From contig NC_134851.1 of the NCBI RefSeq assembly GCF_965363235.1, positions 55,742,833-55,806,832 on the forward strand: a stretch of 64,000 bases of DNA, written 5' to 3'. The notes below the pieces were generated by a model. That model was not told where the DNA came from. It ran no database searches and saw nothing but the letters and a program-made list of their open reading frames with translations. The number at the start of each line of letters is the position of its first letter. The first letter of the stretch is position 1. This DNA comes from Mytilus galloprovincialis (taxonomy: Eukaryota > Mollusca > Bivalvia > Mytilida > Mytilidae). Position numbers and translations under genes: made by a program. Positions 11,421 to 22,700 of the stretch are shown in pieces.

Positions 11421-11859
11421 GTTTGCAGTATTTTCTCATTGACAACATATTTTCTGAAGAGTAAGACTTTTCTTGAAATTGTTGACCATCCTATGGAAGC
11501 AGTCTGTGCGCCTTTTCTTATCCACTTCTTCTTATTTTCACAGAAAAAAAGGAGCTTGATTTTCAATTTCACATGATTAACATTCCAAACCCATCAAGTT
11601 TTCCTTTATAACTAGAAATTAATGAAACTACAATAACGGCTTACTCGCCACATTATAAGACTTATACCTCAAAACTGACAAAGCGGTCATCTCAGTACAA
11701 GAATGTGTTACACGCGAGACAATTTTCATTTTGAAATAATGATTTTTTTCCACCTAAGCAGCAATATACCAACTTCACTTGCATATTTGATATAGATTTC
11801 TCAAATCATTCGGATGTTGCAGAGGTTATCTGATAGTCTGTTTTTATTAATGTTAGCGT

Positions 11860-12000
11860 TTGGTTTTGCTACTGTTCAGTGTTTCTGCTGTTCCTTTTGT
11901 TGACGAGTTACCTTAGGCTGCGTATGTAACACGAATTTGTTTTCACTTTATCGATTTATGACTATTAAACAGAGCTACTGTTGCTACGTTTATTTATTCC
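11860..12000 (+). repeat. Interspersed repeat, family 2 (copy b)
   Basis: Diverged copy with 'tcagtgtttctgctgttcct', 'acgaatttgttttcac' and 'gctactgttgctacgtttat', in the same order as the copies at 1010 and 18370. Confidence 0.55.
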
Positions 12001-12096
12001 GTTCTTTCCTAAAACAAATATTGGTTAGTACATATGAAAAGACTGGTATGGATGTGCGGAATTTGTTTCTTGACATTTGTAGTTATAAAAGTATAA

Positions 12097-12290
12097 AATT
12101 GAGAATGGAAACGGTGAATGTGTCAAAGAGACAACAACCCGACCATAGAACAGGCGACAGCAGAAGGTCTTCAATGCAGCGAGAAATTCCCGCACCCGGA
12201 GACGTCCTTCAGCTGGCCCCTAAACAAGTATTTATACTAGTTCAGTGATAATGAACGCCATACTTAACTCCAAATTATACACAAGAAACT
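12097..12290 (+). repeat. SINE-like repeat, family 6 (copy a)
   Basis: Begins 'aattgagaatggaaacggtg', continues 'gtgtcaaagagacaacaacc' and 'gcgagaaattcccgcacccg', and ends with 'gttcagtgataatgaacgcc'. A second, very similar copy lies at 60349-60545. The 103-residue open frame across it (11937-12248) is not a gene. Confidence 0.75.
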
Positions 12291-12316
12291 AAAATTAAAA
12301 ATGACATAATAGTTAT

Positions 12317-12402
12317 CAAAGGTACCAGGATTATAATTTAGTACGCCAAACGCGCGTTTCGTCTTCATAAAACTCATCAGTGACGCTCAGACTGAGAGGC
12401 CA
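12317..12402 (+). repeat. Interspersed repeat, family 1 (copy c)
   Basis: Contains 'ggtaccaggattataattta', 'gtacgccaaacgcgcgtttc' and 'catcagtgacgctcag', matching the copies at 23636 and 63022. Confidence 0.8.
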
Positions 12403-12419
12403 GAGGCTCCTGACTTGAG

Positions 12420-12620
12420 GCAGGCGCAACAATGCGGCAGGGTTAAACATGTTTATGAAATTTCAACCCTCCCCCTATATCTCTAGCCAAAGTAGAAAAG
12501 TAAACGCATAACAATTCGCTATTAAAATTCAGTTCAAGAGAGGTCCGAGTCTGATGTCAGAAGATGTAACAAAAAGAGAAAATAATGCATAAATAACAAA
12601 AGACTACTAGCAGTTAACTG
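12420..12620 (+). repeat. Interspersed repeat, family 4
   Basis: The segment from 'gcggcagggttaaacatgtt' through 'gtccgagtctgatgtcagaa' to 'catgccagctccagacatca' is a repeat type I associate with mussel genomes. It has no coding potential. A related 'gagggttgagcactcataaa' block in inverted orientation occurs at 28690. Confidence 0.5.
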
Positions 12621-12699
12621 ACATGCCAGCTCCAGACATCAATTCAACTGATTGAAAGATTATGTCTTCATCATGTATTCATTTGAAATATTTTGGTAA

Positions 12700-12828
12700 T
12701 ACTGTGGATTCATTTATTTTCGTGGGTTCCAATTTTCGTGGATTGAGCAAAATTTGCATGATTGTGAATATCTAATTTCGTGCTTACCACGAAAATTGGT
12801 ACCCACGAAAATAAATGAATCCACAATA
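12700..12828. mobile_element. Fold-back MITE (tactgtggattcat type, copy a)
   Basis: The left arm 'tactgtggattcatttattt' plus 'tcgtgggttccaattttcgt' is mirrored by the right arm from 12787 ('ccacgaaaattggtacccac', then 'gaaaataaatgaatccacaa'). The arms are about 43 bp and the loop about 45 bp. A second copy lies inside gene B intron 2 at 38507-38719. Confidence 0.85.
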
Positions 12829-12924
12829 TCCCTCTGGTATCTTTTTTCTACATCTAATAATAATAAACAAAAAAAACCAGAAGACAAATTATCATTGGAA
12901 CTAATACTAGGAGCTTGCTGTTTC

Positions 12925-13145
12925 AGTGGTTGTCATTTGTTGATGTGTTTAATAAGCGTTTCTCGTTATTTGTTTTTAATGTATATTGTACGGTTGATGT
13001 TCTTGTTTGAATAGCTTAACAATTTCATTGTGTGGCCATTTATAGCTTTATTTTCGATGTCATCCAAAGCTCCGTGTTGAAGACCTGTGATTGTTAACCT
13101 TATATTTATTGTGACTTGGATAGAGAGTTGTCTTAACTCATAAAA
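12925..13145 (+). repeat. Interspersed repeat, family 3 (copy b)
   Basis: Contains 'gtggttgtcatttgttgatg', 'aataagcgtttctcg', 'tcttgtttgaatagctt' and 'attgtgacttggatagagag'. This is the same order as at 63556-63830. It lies just downstream of the gene A 3' end. Confidence 0.65.
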
Positions 13146-13216
13146 CATCTTCTTATTTGTATTCTTTAGGCAACGCAAAAAAATGCAACTTAAAATAAAT
13201 ACTACATGTTCTCCAC

Positions 13217-13222
13217 TTTATT
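13217..13222 (-). promoter_or_regulatory. Candidate poly(A) signal of gene A
   Basis: AATAAA on the minus strand (plus 'tttatt') about 100 nt past the gene A stop codon. The spacing is reasonable, but the hexamer is common in AT-rich DNA. Confidence 0.35.
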
Positions 13223-13320
13223 AAAATCCCTAATCAACAATAAAACACAAAGGAATTGATGTAACAACCAAGCTGTAAGTTAATGTACTACTACTACAAA
13301 CATACAAATTCTAAAATTGT

Positions 13321-16300
13321 TCACTCATGATTTATAAGAAGTTGAACAATTTCAGTATGACATTTCTCAAGAGCTACAATGAGTGGCAATTTATTTTCTC
13401 TATTACGTATATTTATATCACAATTATTGCCGAGCAATAATTTTACAATTATTGAATGTCCTCTTTCTGCCGCAACAGACAAAGGTGTTTCTTTATTTTT
13501 ATCACATATATTAGGATCACTTTTATACTCTAATAATAATTTAACGAGGTCACTATTACCTTCCATTGTTGCCATAAGTAAAGGGGATATGTTCGTATTA
13601 TTACATATATTAGGAGCACTTTCATTATTTAATAATAATTGAAAGAAGTTCAAATTATCTTTCATGGCTCCCATAGGTGGTAAAGGGGATATGCTCCTCT
13701 TAGTACATATATTAGGATCACTTTTATACTCTAATAATAATTTAACGAGGTCACTATTACCTTTCATTGTTGCTATAAATAAAGGGGATATTTTAATATT
13801 ATAACATATATTAGGATCACTTTTATACTCTAATAATAATTCAACGAGGTCCCAATTATTTGTCATTGCTGCCATATGTGGTAAAGGGGATATGTTCCTA
13901 TTAGTACATATATTAGGATCACTTTTATACTCTAATAATAATTCAACGAGGTCACTATTACCTTTCATTGTTGCTATAAATAAAGGGGATATGTTCATAT
14001 TATTACATATATTAGGATCATTTTTATACTCTAATAATAATTTAACGAGGTCACTATTACCTTTCATTGTTGCCATAAGTAAAGGGGATATACTGCTATT
14101 ATCACATATATTTGGATTACATTTATACATTAACAATAATGCTACAGTTTCTTTCTGACCATACTCTGTGGCAATGAACAGGGGTGATTTATGGTCAACA
14201 TTACATAAATTTATATCAATTTTATGTTGTAACAACAATTTTACAATCTCAATATGACCTTGATATGCAGCAACATGCAAAGGAGATGTACGGTGCCTAT
14301 CAGTAAAATGCAGATCGCTGTTGTGTTCTAGAAGTAACTTTACAATTTCAGTATGACCTCCCCATGAAGATATGTACAGTGGTGACTTTCTCTTAGAATC
14401 ACACATATTTGGATTACTTTTATGTTCTAACAATAATTGTACGATTTTAACTTTACCAAGGCTTGCAGCGCTACACAAAGGTGGTTCCCCGTCATCTGAA
14501 TATATATTAGGATCAAAATTATGTTCTAATAACAGCTTTACTATTTTAGTCTTACCTTCACATATAGCTTTAAATAGAATCGATGCATCTTTAACGTCGC
14601 TAAAATTTGAATAACAATCATTTTCTAAAAGCAGCTGCGCAATTTTATCGTGACCTCTTACAATAGCAATGGCAACCATATTCCAATGCAAATGCTTGTC
14701 AAATTTAGAATATGGCGTTTGTATTAAAAAATGATCATGGAATTTAACAAATAAATCCGTTTTATATTTCAGCAATAACTTGACAACTTTATGATAACCT
14801 TTCTCAACGGCTACAAACAAACAACTCTCTAAATTTAACCGACTAATTTCAATAAGGTAGGGTTTCGTTCTTCTTAACACAGTTACATCGGAATAAGATG
14901 TATTCTTTAATAATAACTGTACAATATCAGTGTAGCCTTTACTTGAAGCTGTCAACAAAGGAGATGCTATTTTTAGACAATTATTGTGATAATCAGGTAA
15001 AGCATTATGGATTAATAGTAAATTTACTATATCTGTATTTCCTCTCTGAGCAGCGATATGAAGTGGCGATATTCTGTACGGTTCGATTCGCTTAATCTGC
15101 GACTGTGTGTTGCAATACATATCATCAAAGAATGAATGAACAATATCAGATCTTGACTTTATTTCTCTTGTAGTTGTGGCGGAACTAAAGCGCAATTCTT
15201 TAACGGGAAAATTCATTAAATTACCAGGAGGAAGATTATATTCCAGGGAGGTGTCAATATTATGAAAAATGATGTTAACTGTAAGATGAGGATATGCTTT
15301 TTCAAAACTGTTAAGCCAATTAAAACAAGCATGAAAATTTGGATCCGTGTTTTGTTTCAGCAGTGCATGCACGACTTCAGAGCATCCTGCTTTAGCAGCT
15401 TTAAATAGAGGTGTCTCACCATCCCAATATAGTTGATCAAGTTGTATTTCTTTTGTCAGGAGAATGACTACAATGTCGTAGAAATGTTGATCCATCATAG
15501 TCATCATCAATGAAAATAACATTTTATCTGATAACGAATCAATAATATCATTCCCAATTATCTGCGTTATGAATTCAGAACGAAAAGATGAATCTTTTAA
15601 GTTTCGGTTTGCGAAAACATGTTTTATAAAACCTTGGTCTATGTCTTTTTTCAATCTGTCAAAATATTTCTTTTCTTTTTCCAACGGAAGTTCGACCACA
15701 ATTTCATTCTTGACAAAATCTCCTGATAAACCTTTAATAACAAAACGATCACGTATTATATTTCGGTGTGAAAAATCGATCGTTAGGTCAATCATATGCC
15801 TACCAAAAAAGTACACATAAATTTCAAATATTTTTTCGTGCATTGAGTATTGAGTGTTTAGTTTTCTAATATATGAGTTGTTTAGTTTTTCCATTTCATT
15901 TTTTACAACTTGAATTGAAAAATTTGATTTCAAATCAAAATGATCAGTAATGTTTTCAAGGATTGGCTTGATTTTGTTTTTCATAGTAAATAGACTTTCC
16001 GCTATATTGTTATTATAGACAACAAATAGAAATAATGTCGCCAATGCGGTTTGGTCAAAAAGTTCTAAACGCGATAACTCAGCGCATACAGCATCAGTTG
16101 GATCTGCAAAAAACTCAACTACGCCTCCATACCCTCGACGATAATATTTACAAAGTAGGGGGAAAAAGTCAAATTCTGATAAAACGTTTGAAGATTTAAG
16201 AAGTTGAATTTCATCTTCTGTTAAATAGAAATTTGCAATATCTAGCCTTTCATCATCTGTTAAGCAATAGTCTCTTGCTAAAAAGTCGCAACTGGCTTCT

Positions 16301-16724
16301 GATAAGAATTCAATTGTTTTAACTATTCGGTGTTGGAAAAAGTGCGTTTTGCATGACGCTAATATTTTAATACAATTACTGTCTAGCATAGCTTTGATAT
16401 CTTTCGTCATTTCTAACCATTTTATGGCTTTATTTTCATCAAATGTTGCGTCGCCAAAAACATTTTCCATTACAACAATATTTTTACGGTCAGGATCGTA
16501 AAAGTATTTGATCTCTTCAAGATTGTCAAAAATAACTATATTGTATTCTTTTGTTTGAGCTAACTGTAAAGCGATAGAATGTATTGCAGTAGATTTTCCG
16601 CAACCGGATGGACCGACAGCTAATGCAACATTATGTAGTTCAACCAATTCTGTTAACCGTTTTATTGCTCTTGTTTGTGCAACATTTTCTATTTTCCATT
16701 CAAGTATCCTTCTGTCACATATAT
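13321..16724 (-). CDS. Gene A exon 4 (STAND NTPase and ankyrin repeats)
   Basis: A single 3404-nt coding exon with acceptor 'tttgcattgcag'. The open frame extends to 16776, but the first residues there are intron. It carries the whole P-loop module and all ankyrin repeats, and ends at TGA 13323-13321. Residues about 1077-1276 (13498-14097) are six highly alike ankyrin units that alternate between 33 and 34 residues. A set of plus-strand frames over this array (13379-14158) are shadows of the repeat. Confidence 0.9.
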
Positions 16725-19700
16725 CTGCAATGCAAAATTTGATTATGCAGACATAATTGGTCTTTAAAAGATTCAATAATTTCCAAAATCAATATAGTCC
16801 TATAAATAAAGGCATCAATAGTAAATCGCTGTTTAAAAGTTATAAATCGATTAAGCAACACCAAAAATAATTAGAATCAAAGATTATTAGAATCGAATCT
16901 AATAACATTCATTAGCATTATCAAAGATGGTAAATTTAAAATAGGTTTCAAAGAAATAGTGACACAGTTCTTTTACAGTTTAAAACAGTTGTCTGATAGG
17001 GTCACATTTTTTTAACTTTTGAACATGAATAATATAAAATCACAACATCCTACAAATTTTCATTAGACATAACCCTTCAGTATCTTATTTTTTTAATATA
17101 AAAAAAATCCCTCTATATGGAATATATATGCATAGTTTTGAAAAGCGATATTAAGTTTTATACTTTAGCAATATCGAGGGTTTATTTTCGATAACGGATT
17201 TGAATATCGCTTTGCTATCTTTCACCCCTCTTCCCACATACAATCTTCTCTATTAGTTCAGATAAAGATTTACTATACACAATCTGCATAACTCCAATAC
17301 GGTTTAAACACTTCCGAATATGGAATTTGATTTCGTTGGAAGATGGTCCAGAACTTGTCTAACAATCAATCAACAGCCGAGCAAGTTTGTTACCACATAC
17401 AGCAGTAACTCAAAGAAGTATATGTCATTGAGATAATTACCTGCAGGCCATATGACTCCTTCACGATGGTTACACGACATCGTATCAAGAATACGATGGG
17501 TTCTAACTAGTCCACGAAGGCTTTACTAGACCTTACGATGGACTACAACCTTTGGCCATTTATGGCAAATTTAATCAAATTACATAGTGTTTGGTCCTTA
17601 AGAGACGAATTTAATTTTGAAATTATCAATTTCTCCCACTTTAGTAGCAATATACAAATTTCACCAGCATTACTAGACCTTGATGATAAATAGTCCGTTT
17701 GCCCCTCACAAATAATATTTGATGATCTTGATGTATTGATCATGGTTTTGAGGTTGTTGATCATTTTTATAACGTGTTATAGTCTTTTATTTATCTTTTT
17801 AAATACTATTTTATTTACGGTTTACTGTATCTTTTATGTACGTTGTCCTTATGCCATTTTGTGTTTCTTTGTTACATATTTGTTTGTGTTATAGTAATTA
17901 AACTTATAATACAATGCTGACTGTTGTACCCCTATTTTGACATGTTTGACTATCATGTCTGTTTGTTTTGTTTAAACATCATTGTGACTATAATGCAATT
18001 TGATGCGACTATCATACAAGTGAACGGTTGCGCTAGCTTTAAAACCAGGTTTATTCAACCATTTTCAACATAAGAAATTGTCTGTACCAAGTCCGAATAT
18101 GACAGTTTTTATCAATTCGTTTGATGTGTTTGAGCTTTTGATTTTGCCATGTAATAAGGGACTTTCCGTTTGAATTTTCATTGGTTTTCGATATTTTTGT
18201 GATTGTAGTTTTTGTCACTACTTTACGATATATTCTAATAGCAACATTTGATTGATTTTAATAACAATCGAAAAAATTAAAAACAAATACACATTTTACC
18301 TCAAGTTATAATGTCAATATGTGTACTAAGTTTGTACATCATCACAATATTTTAAAGTTTATGTTTTGATTGTACTGTCACTGCGTTGTGGGAGTAATGC
18401 ACATGCACGAGTTATTCATGCGGGAGGTTTGGCATGCCACAAAACCATGTTCAACCCACCATTGTTTTCTTAAAATGTCCTGTACAAAGTCAGGAAAATG
18501 GCTATTGTTATATTTCAGTTCGATTCGGAGTGTGTTACATTTTAATGTAGTGTTTCTGTTTTGTCGTTGTTCGCCTCTTATATTTGATGCGTTTTCCTCG
18601 GTTTTAGTTTGTTATCCGAATTTTGTTTTTTTCTCAATCGATTTATGAGTTTCGAACAGCGATATACTACTGCTGTCTTTATACAGTATCACTCATGCGT
18701 AGTGGAGAATATGTGTTATGACTCGTTTGTAACATTCGGGATATCAAAGTAAAATACATCCAATCTGAACCAAATAATTCCATTGATCGATAAACATACC
18801 TCGTACTCCCTTGGGAACTGGGTCGAACGTTCCAATCATGTTTCTGATCTCATTGAGAATTTCCCTGTCATTTCTATCAAGTCTGCGAACTTTTGCGAGA
18901 GAGCAGGATTCTATAAAACTAATTCCACCAAGTTGTATGATTGCCTTAAAATTTAAGATAAGTAAGGGATCAATTTCGTGTAACACAAACTCTTATTCTT
19001 TTATAAAGGTGATTCTATTATATAATTACACCTTATGTAAGAATTCGGGGTTTTGATTGGTTAATAGCCAGTGTATTTTTCACCAATTTACTGTTATCAA
19101 ATGGATATCGTTCATTTTTAACGCCGCCGGAGTATTTGCTAAAAGGATATGCCTTTTTTACCCTCTCTGCCGTGGTATTTGCCAAAAAATACTCTATCCG
19201 ACTGGACGCTTGTAACGTCACGATCATCAATGCGTTTTAGTACATTAACATTCGGTGTAATTAAACAGATATATCATGTTATTGAGGGGTATTTGCGAAA
19301 AATACCAGTCTTGAGAATGAATTTCCCTCGCCTTACGGCTCGTGAAATTTAACATTCTCTCGACTGGTATTTTTCGCAAATACCCCTCCTTAACATGATA
19401 TATCTGTTCAAAATATTTTTGAAACTAAGATAAAACTAGTGGGTATTTTACTCGTACGAAGGTTTTTATCAATTATGAAATGAGTCATTTTTATAGCTAC
19501 TAAGAAAAATATCACTACCACTTATTCGTGCTTTCTGTCTCGTAAAGTCTTCTTGAATATTATAGGCTCAGTATTTCTATACTAGATTAAATAAACTGAT
19601 ATTGTTTTTTAAAGGGAGATGTATAATGACCATAATAAGAAGCAGCATGATTCTACATAATATACATTTCTGATCACTAAGTGTTTAAAATACATCATGT

Positions 19701-22700
19701 AGCGAAAAAAAAAAAAAAAAAAAACGTTTCGGATAAACTATTACTAAATAAATAGACAATAACTGTTTAGTATCTTTTAATATCAGCTGTATTTGTACGA
19801 GACTGAGAAACAGATTGGTGTATTTATCCTGCTGTTAATTCTGTAGATTGTTTATCTTTTTATTGAAAGCCTAAAAAAACATCACATTTATGTTCGATTA
19901 AGAATCCCTTGATGTCCACGTAGTTATATCCTAATCACATATTCAGTTTAAGACGGGCTCACAGAAAAGAATCTCGAATGGTCAACAATAATATATCGCT
20001 AAAAGTAAGTTATTTATCTATTCTAAAATAACAACTAATTTCATCGATAGTTCACATAAGGTCAAACAATACGTCATTGAAATGCGAATACAATACACAT
20101 TCTGCGGTTACACTGGTTCATACAACACTCGTCAACAGCAATTCACAAACGTAGTCCGGCAGTGGGCTGAGCTTGAGTATAGTATATAGATACAGCTTAG
20201 CGATATCTGTTGGGCTGAATATTTATGTTCAGACACCCAATTGCAGGATAAAGACTACTATATCTCAAAATGAGGCAATGTTGGCATTGTATTGGGTGTT
20301 GCGCTTAATAATCTGCTTTATGTAGGTCGTAGCTTGATACGACCTCAGTGATTGTAATGTCAAATATTTTACATCGTACATGACTGAAGTGATTTTAATT
20401 GCGTATGTGGTGCAAAAAGAAAAACCAGAACTCGACTGAAGCAGGTAAGGCGACACAAGTAAAACGCAAAAATATCTCGAACTCATGTTTCACATGAAAA
20501 TATTATTTGGCAAAAAACATAAAATATATGTATTTGAGTTACGTTTGAGTTGAGTTTTGTTATGCAAACTTTTCGAGTGACTTTTGAAAATAAATGATGG
20601 CCTAATATAAACTTAATATATACTTACTTTAGAAGTTTCGTCCCACCATTTATTGAACAATCCATCTTTTAAAATTCCATCACTGCTGTGCATTATTTCG
20701 TTTCTGTAGTATTTAATTGTTGTAAGGGCTGCTCCAACAATATCATTGCCCATGTATGGTAGTTCGTCTTCAATTTGAATTTTGGTCAAATTTCTTATCA
20801 GACATATCATTAAGGTCAGATCAAAAGTCTCTGAAGATGGTGTACCTAAAATAACATATTTGCTTTGATAAGTATCGTTTTTGTCGCAAATAAACGGACA
20901 ATGCTATTGCTTAAAGACAAGAAACAGCACACACATCACTATAAAGAAAACCAAAAACTAAGCAACACAAACCCCACCTAAAAAAATGATCCTATGTGCT
21001 CTATTTCGCTTATATAAGAAAAGCCCCGGTTATGGTTGTTTCTTTTATGTTGGTGTTTTAACGCTACTTTTAGGCACCGCATTTCGACTATTTTTATTGG
21101 TGGAGGAAGTCACCAACCTTCGATAGAAAAAATTGACAATCCTAGTCAATTATGATTGGAGTCGAGTGCACCCGCAAGAGCGGAGTTCGAACCACAGTGT
21201 TGACTGGCTAGTGATTACAGTAGTAACTACTTAGAACATTCGTCCACCGAGCCCCCCCCCCCCCCCCCAACCGGTTTTGCTTTCAATAAGAAGGTATGGT
21301 ATCAGTGCCAATGAGACAACTCTTTATCCAAGTCACAATGTATAACCAGATGCTCCGGGGGCAAGTATGGACACAACATTCAAGCTGGATACAGCCCTGA
21401 ATTTGGATTGTGGTTAAATAGTTGACACAACATAGGTTTCTGACACAGAATGAATGTGGTCTAATGAACTTAAAAATTTTTTTTGCTTTTGAGCAATTCC
21501 AATATGCTGTTGAATATTAATCCCCTCAAAGAATAAATATTAAAAGAAATTTTCTTTTTAAATTCTGAAATCTGAAATGAGAAAAAAAAATTGAACACCC
21601 CCACCCCCCAATTTTTTTTCACTTCCCCCTTTCCCTCTCCAAAAATGATCTCTATTTAAATTTCTAATGCAGTTTGCAACAATAACTACTCATTTACTCA
21701 GCACTGTTTGTGCTGACATGAATTATCATTGATATTGTTATATCTATAAATTAACTGTTTACAAAATTTTGATTTTTTTGAAATACTAAGGCTTTTCTAC
21801 CTCAGGCATAGATTACCTTAGCTGTATTTGGCAAAACTTTTAGGAAATTTGGTCCTCAATGCTCTTCAATTTCGTACTTTATTTGGCCTTTTCAACTTTT
21901 TTGGATTCGAGCGTCACTGATGAGTCTTTTGTAGACGAAACGCGCATCTGGCGTATATATAAAATTCAGTCCTGGTATCTATGATGAGGTTATTTTTAAA
22001 ATACATCATAAAATATTAAAATATAAAATGTCATACAGTCATGGTTAAAATTAATAGTAATTAATAGTAACTTCTAAAACAAATAGATGGGGGACATGTC
22101 CAAAAGCATATCACGTTATAAAGGAATATAACTCAAGAACTGTAAAAGTGAAGCTGCCAAAAATTGAACTTTAACTGAGTTTAGAGGTAATAAGAATTAT
22201 CTACACATTTCATTAAGTTTAGTTGAGACAAACTTAAGTTAAGAGAACAGAAACTAAACAATTCTTCTGGTAAAGGGGCATAACCCTACAATGGTAATCA
22301 AAGTGCTTGTAATCACTGAATGGTAAAGATTGCTTTAATTTATCAGTTGGTAGTAAAGTGAATATTACATTGTATATTGTATAAAGAATTACTGTTCTGG
22401 ACAAAGAAAGATAACTCAAATTTTAAAAGAAGATTTCATAAAGCATTAATATTGGTTTTATGTGATTCAACAACCATTCTGGACAAAGAAAGAAAACTCC
22501 AATTTGTTGACTTGAAACTACAAAAATGCTTGTTTTTGGTCCCTTTTTGGCCCTATATTCTAGGCTGTTTGCCCCATAACCCTTAAAATATATCTCAACT
22601 TTCTACTTATGGTATTAAACATTGTGGTACAATTTCAGAACAATTGAAATACTTACACACAACTTAATGTCCTGACACTAGATAAATGCTTGTTTTGGCC

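Larger units (their letters stand above)
16725..18799 (-). other. Gene A intron 3
   Basis: A 2.1-kb intron with GT-AG borders. It contains a family 5 repeat at about 18110-18225 and a family 2 repeat at 18370-18690. The rest (16725-18100) shows nothing I can identify. Confidence 0.7.

Noticed and set aside
13379..14614. Plus-strand proteins across the gene A ankyrin region
   Set aside because: They are antisense shadows of the tandem ankyrin-coding repeats, repeating Leu/Ser/Asn-rich phrases with the same period.
18370..18648. A 92-residue plus-strand gene
   Set aside because: It is the open part of a family 2 interspersed repeat found at four other places.
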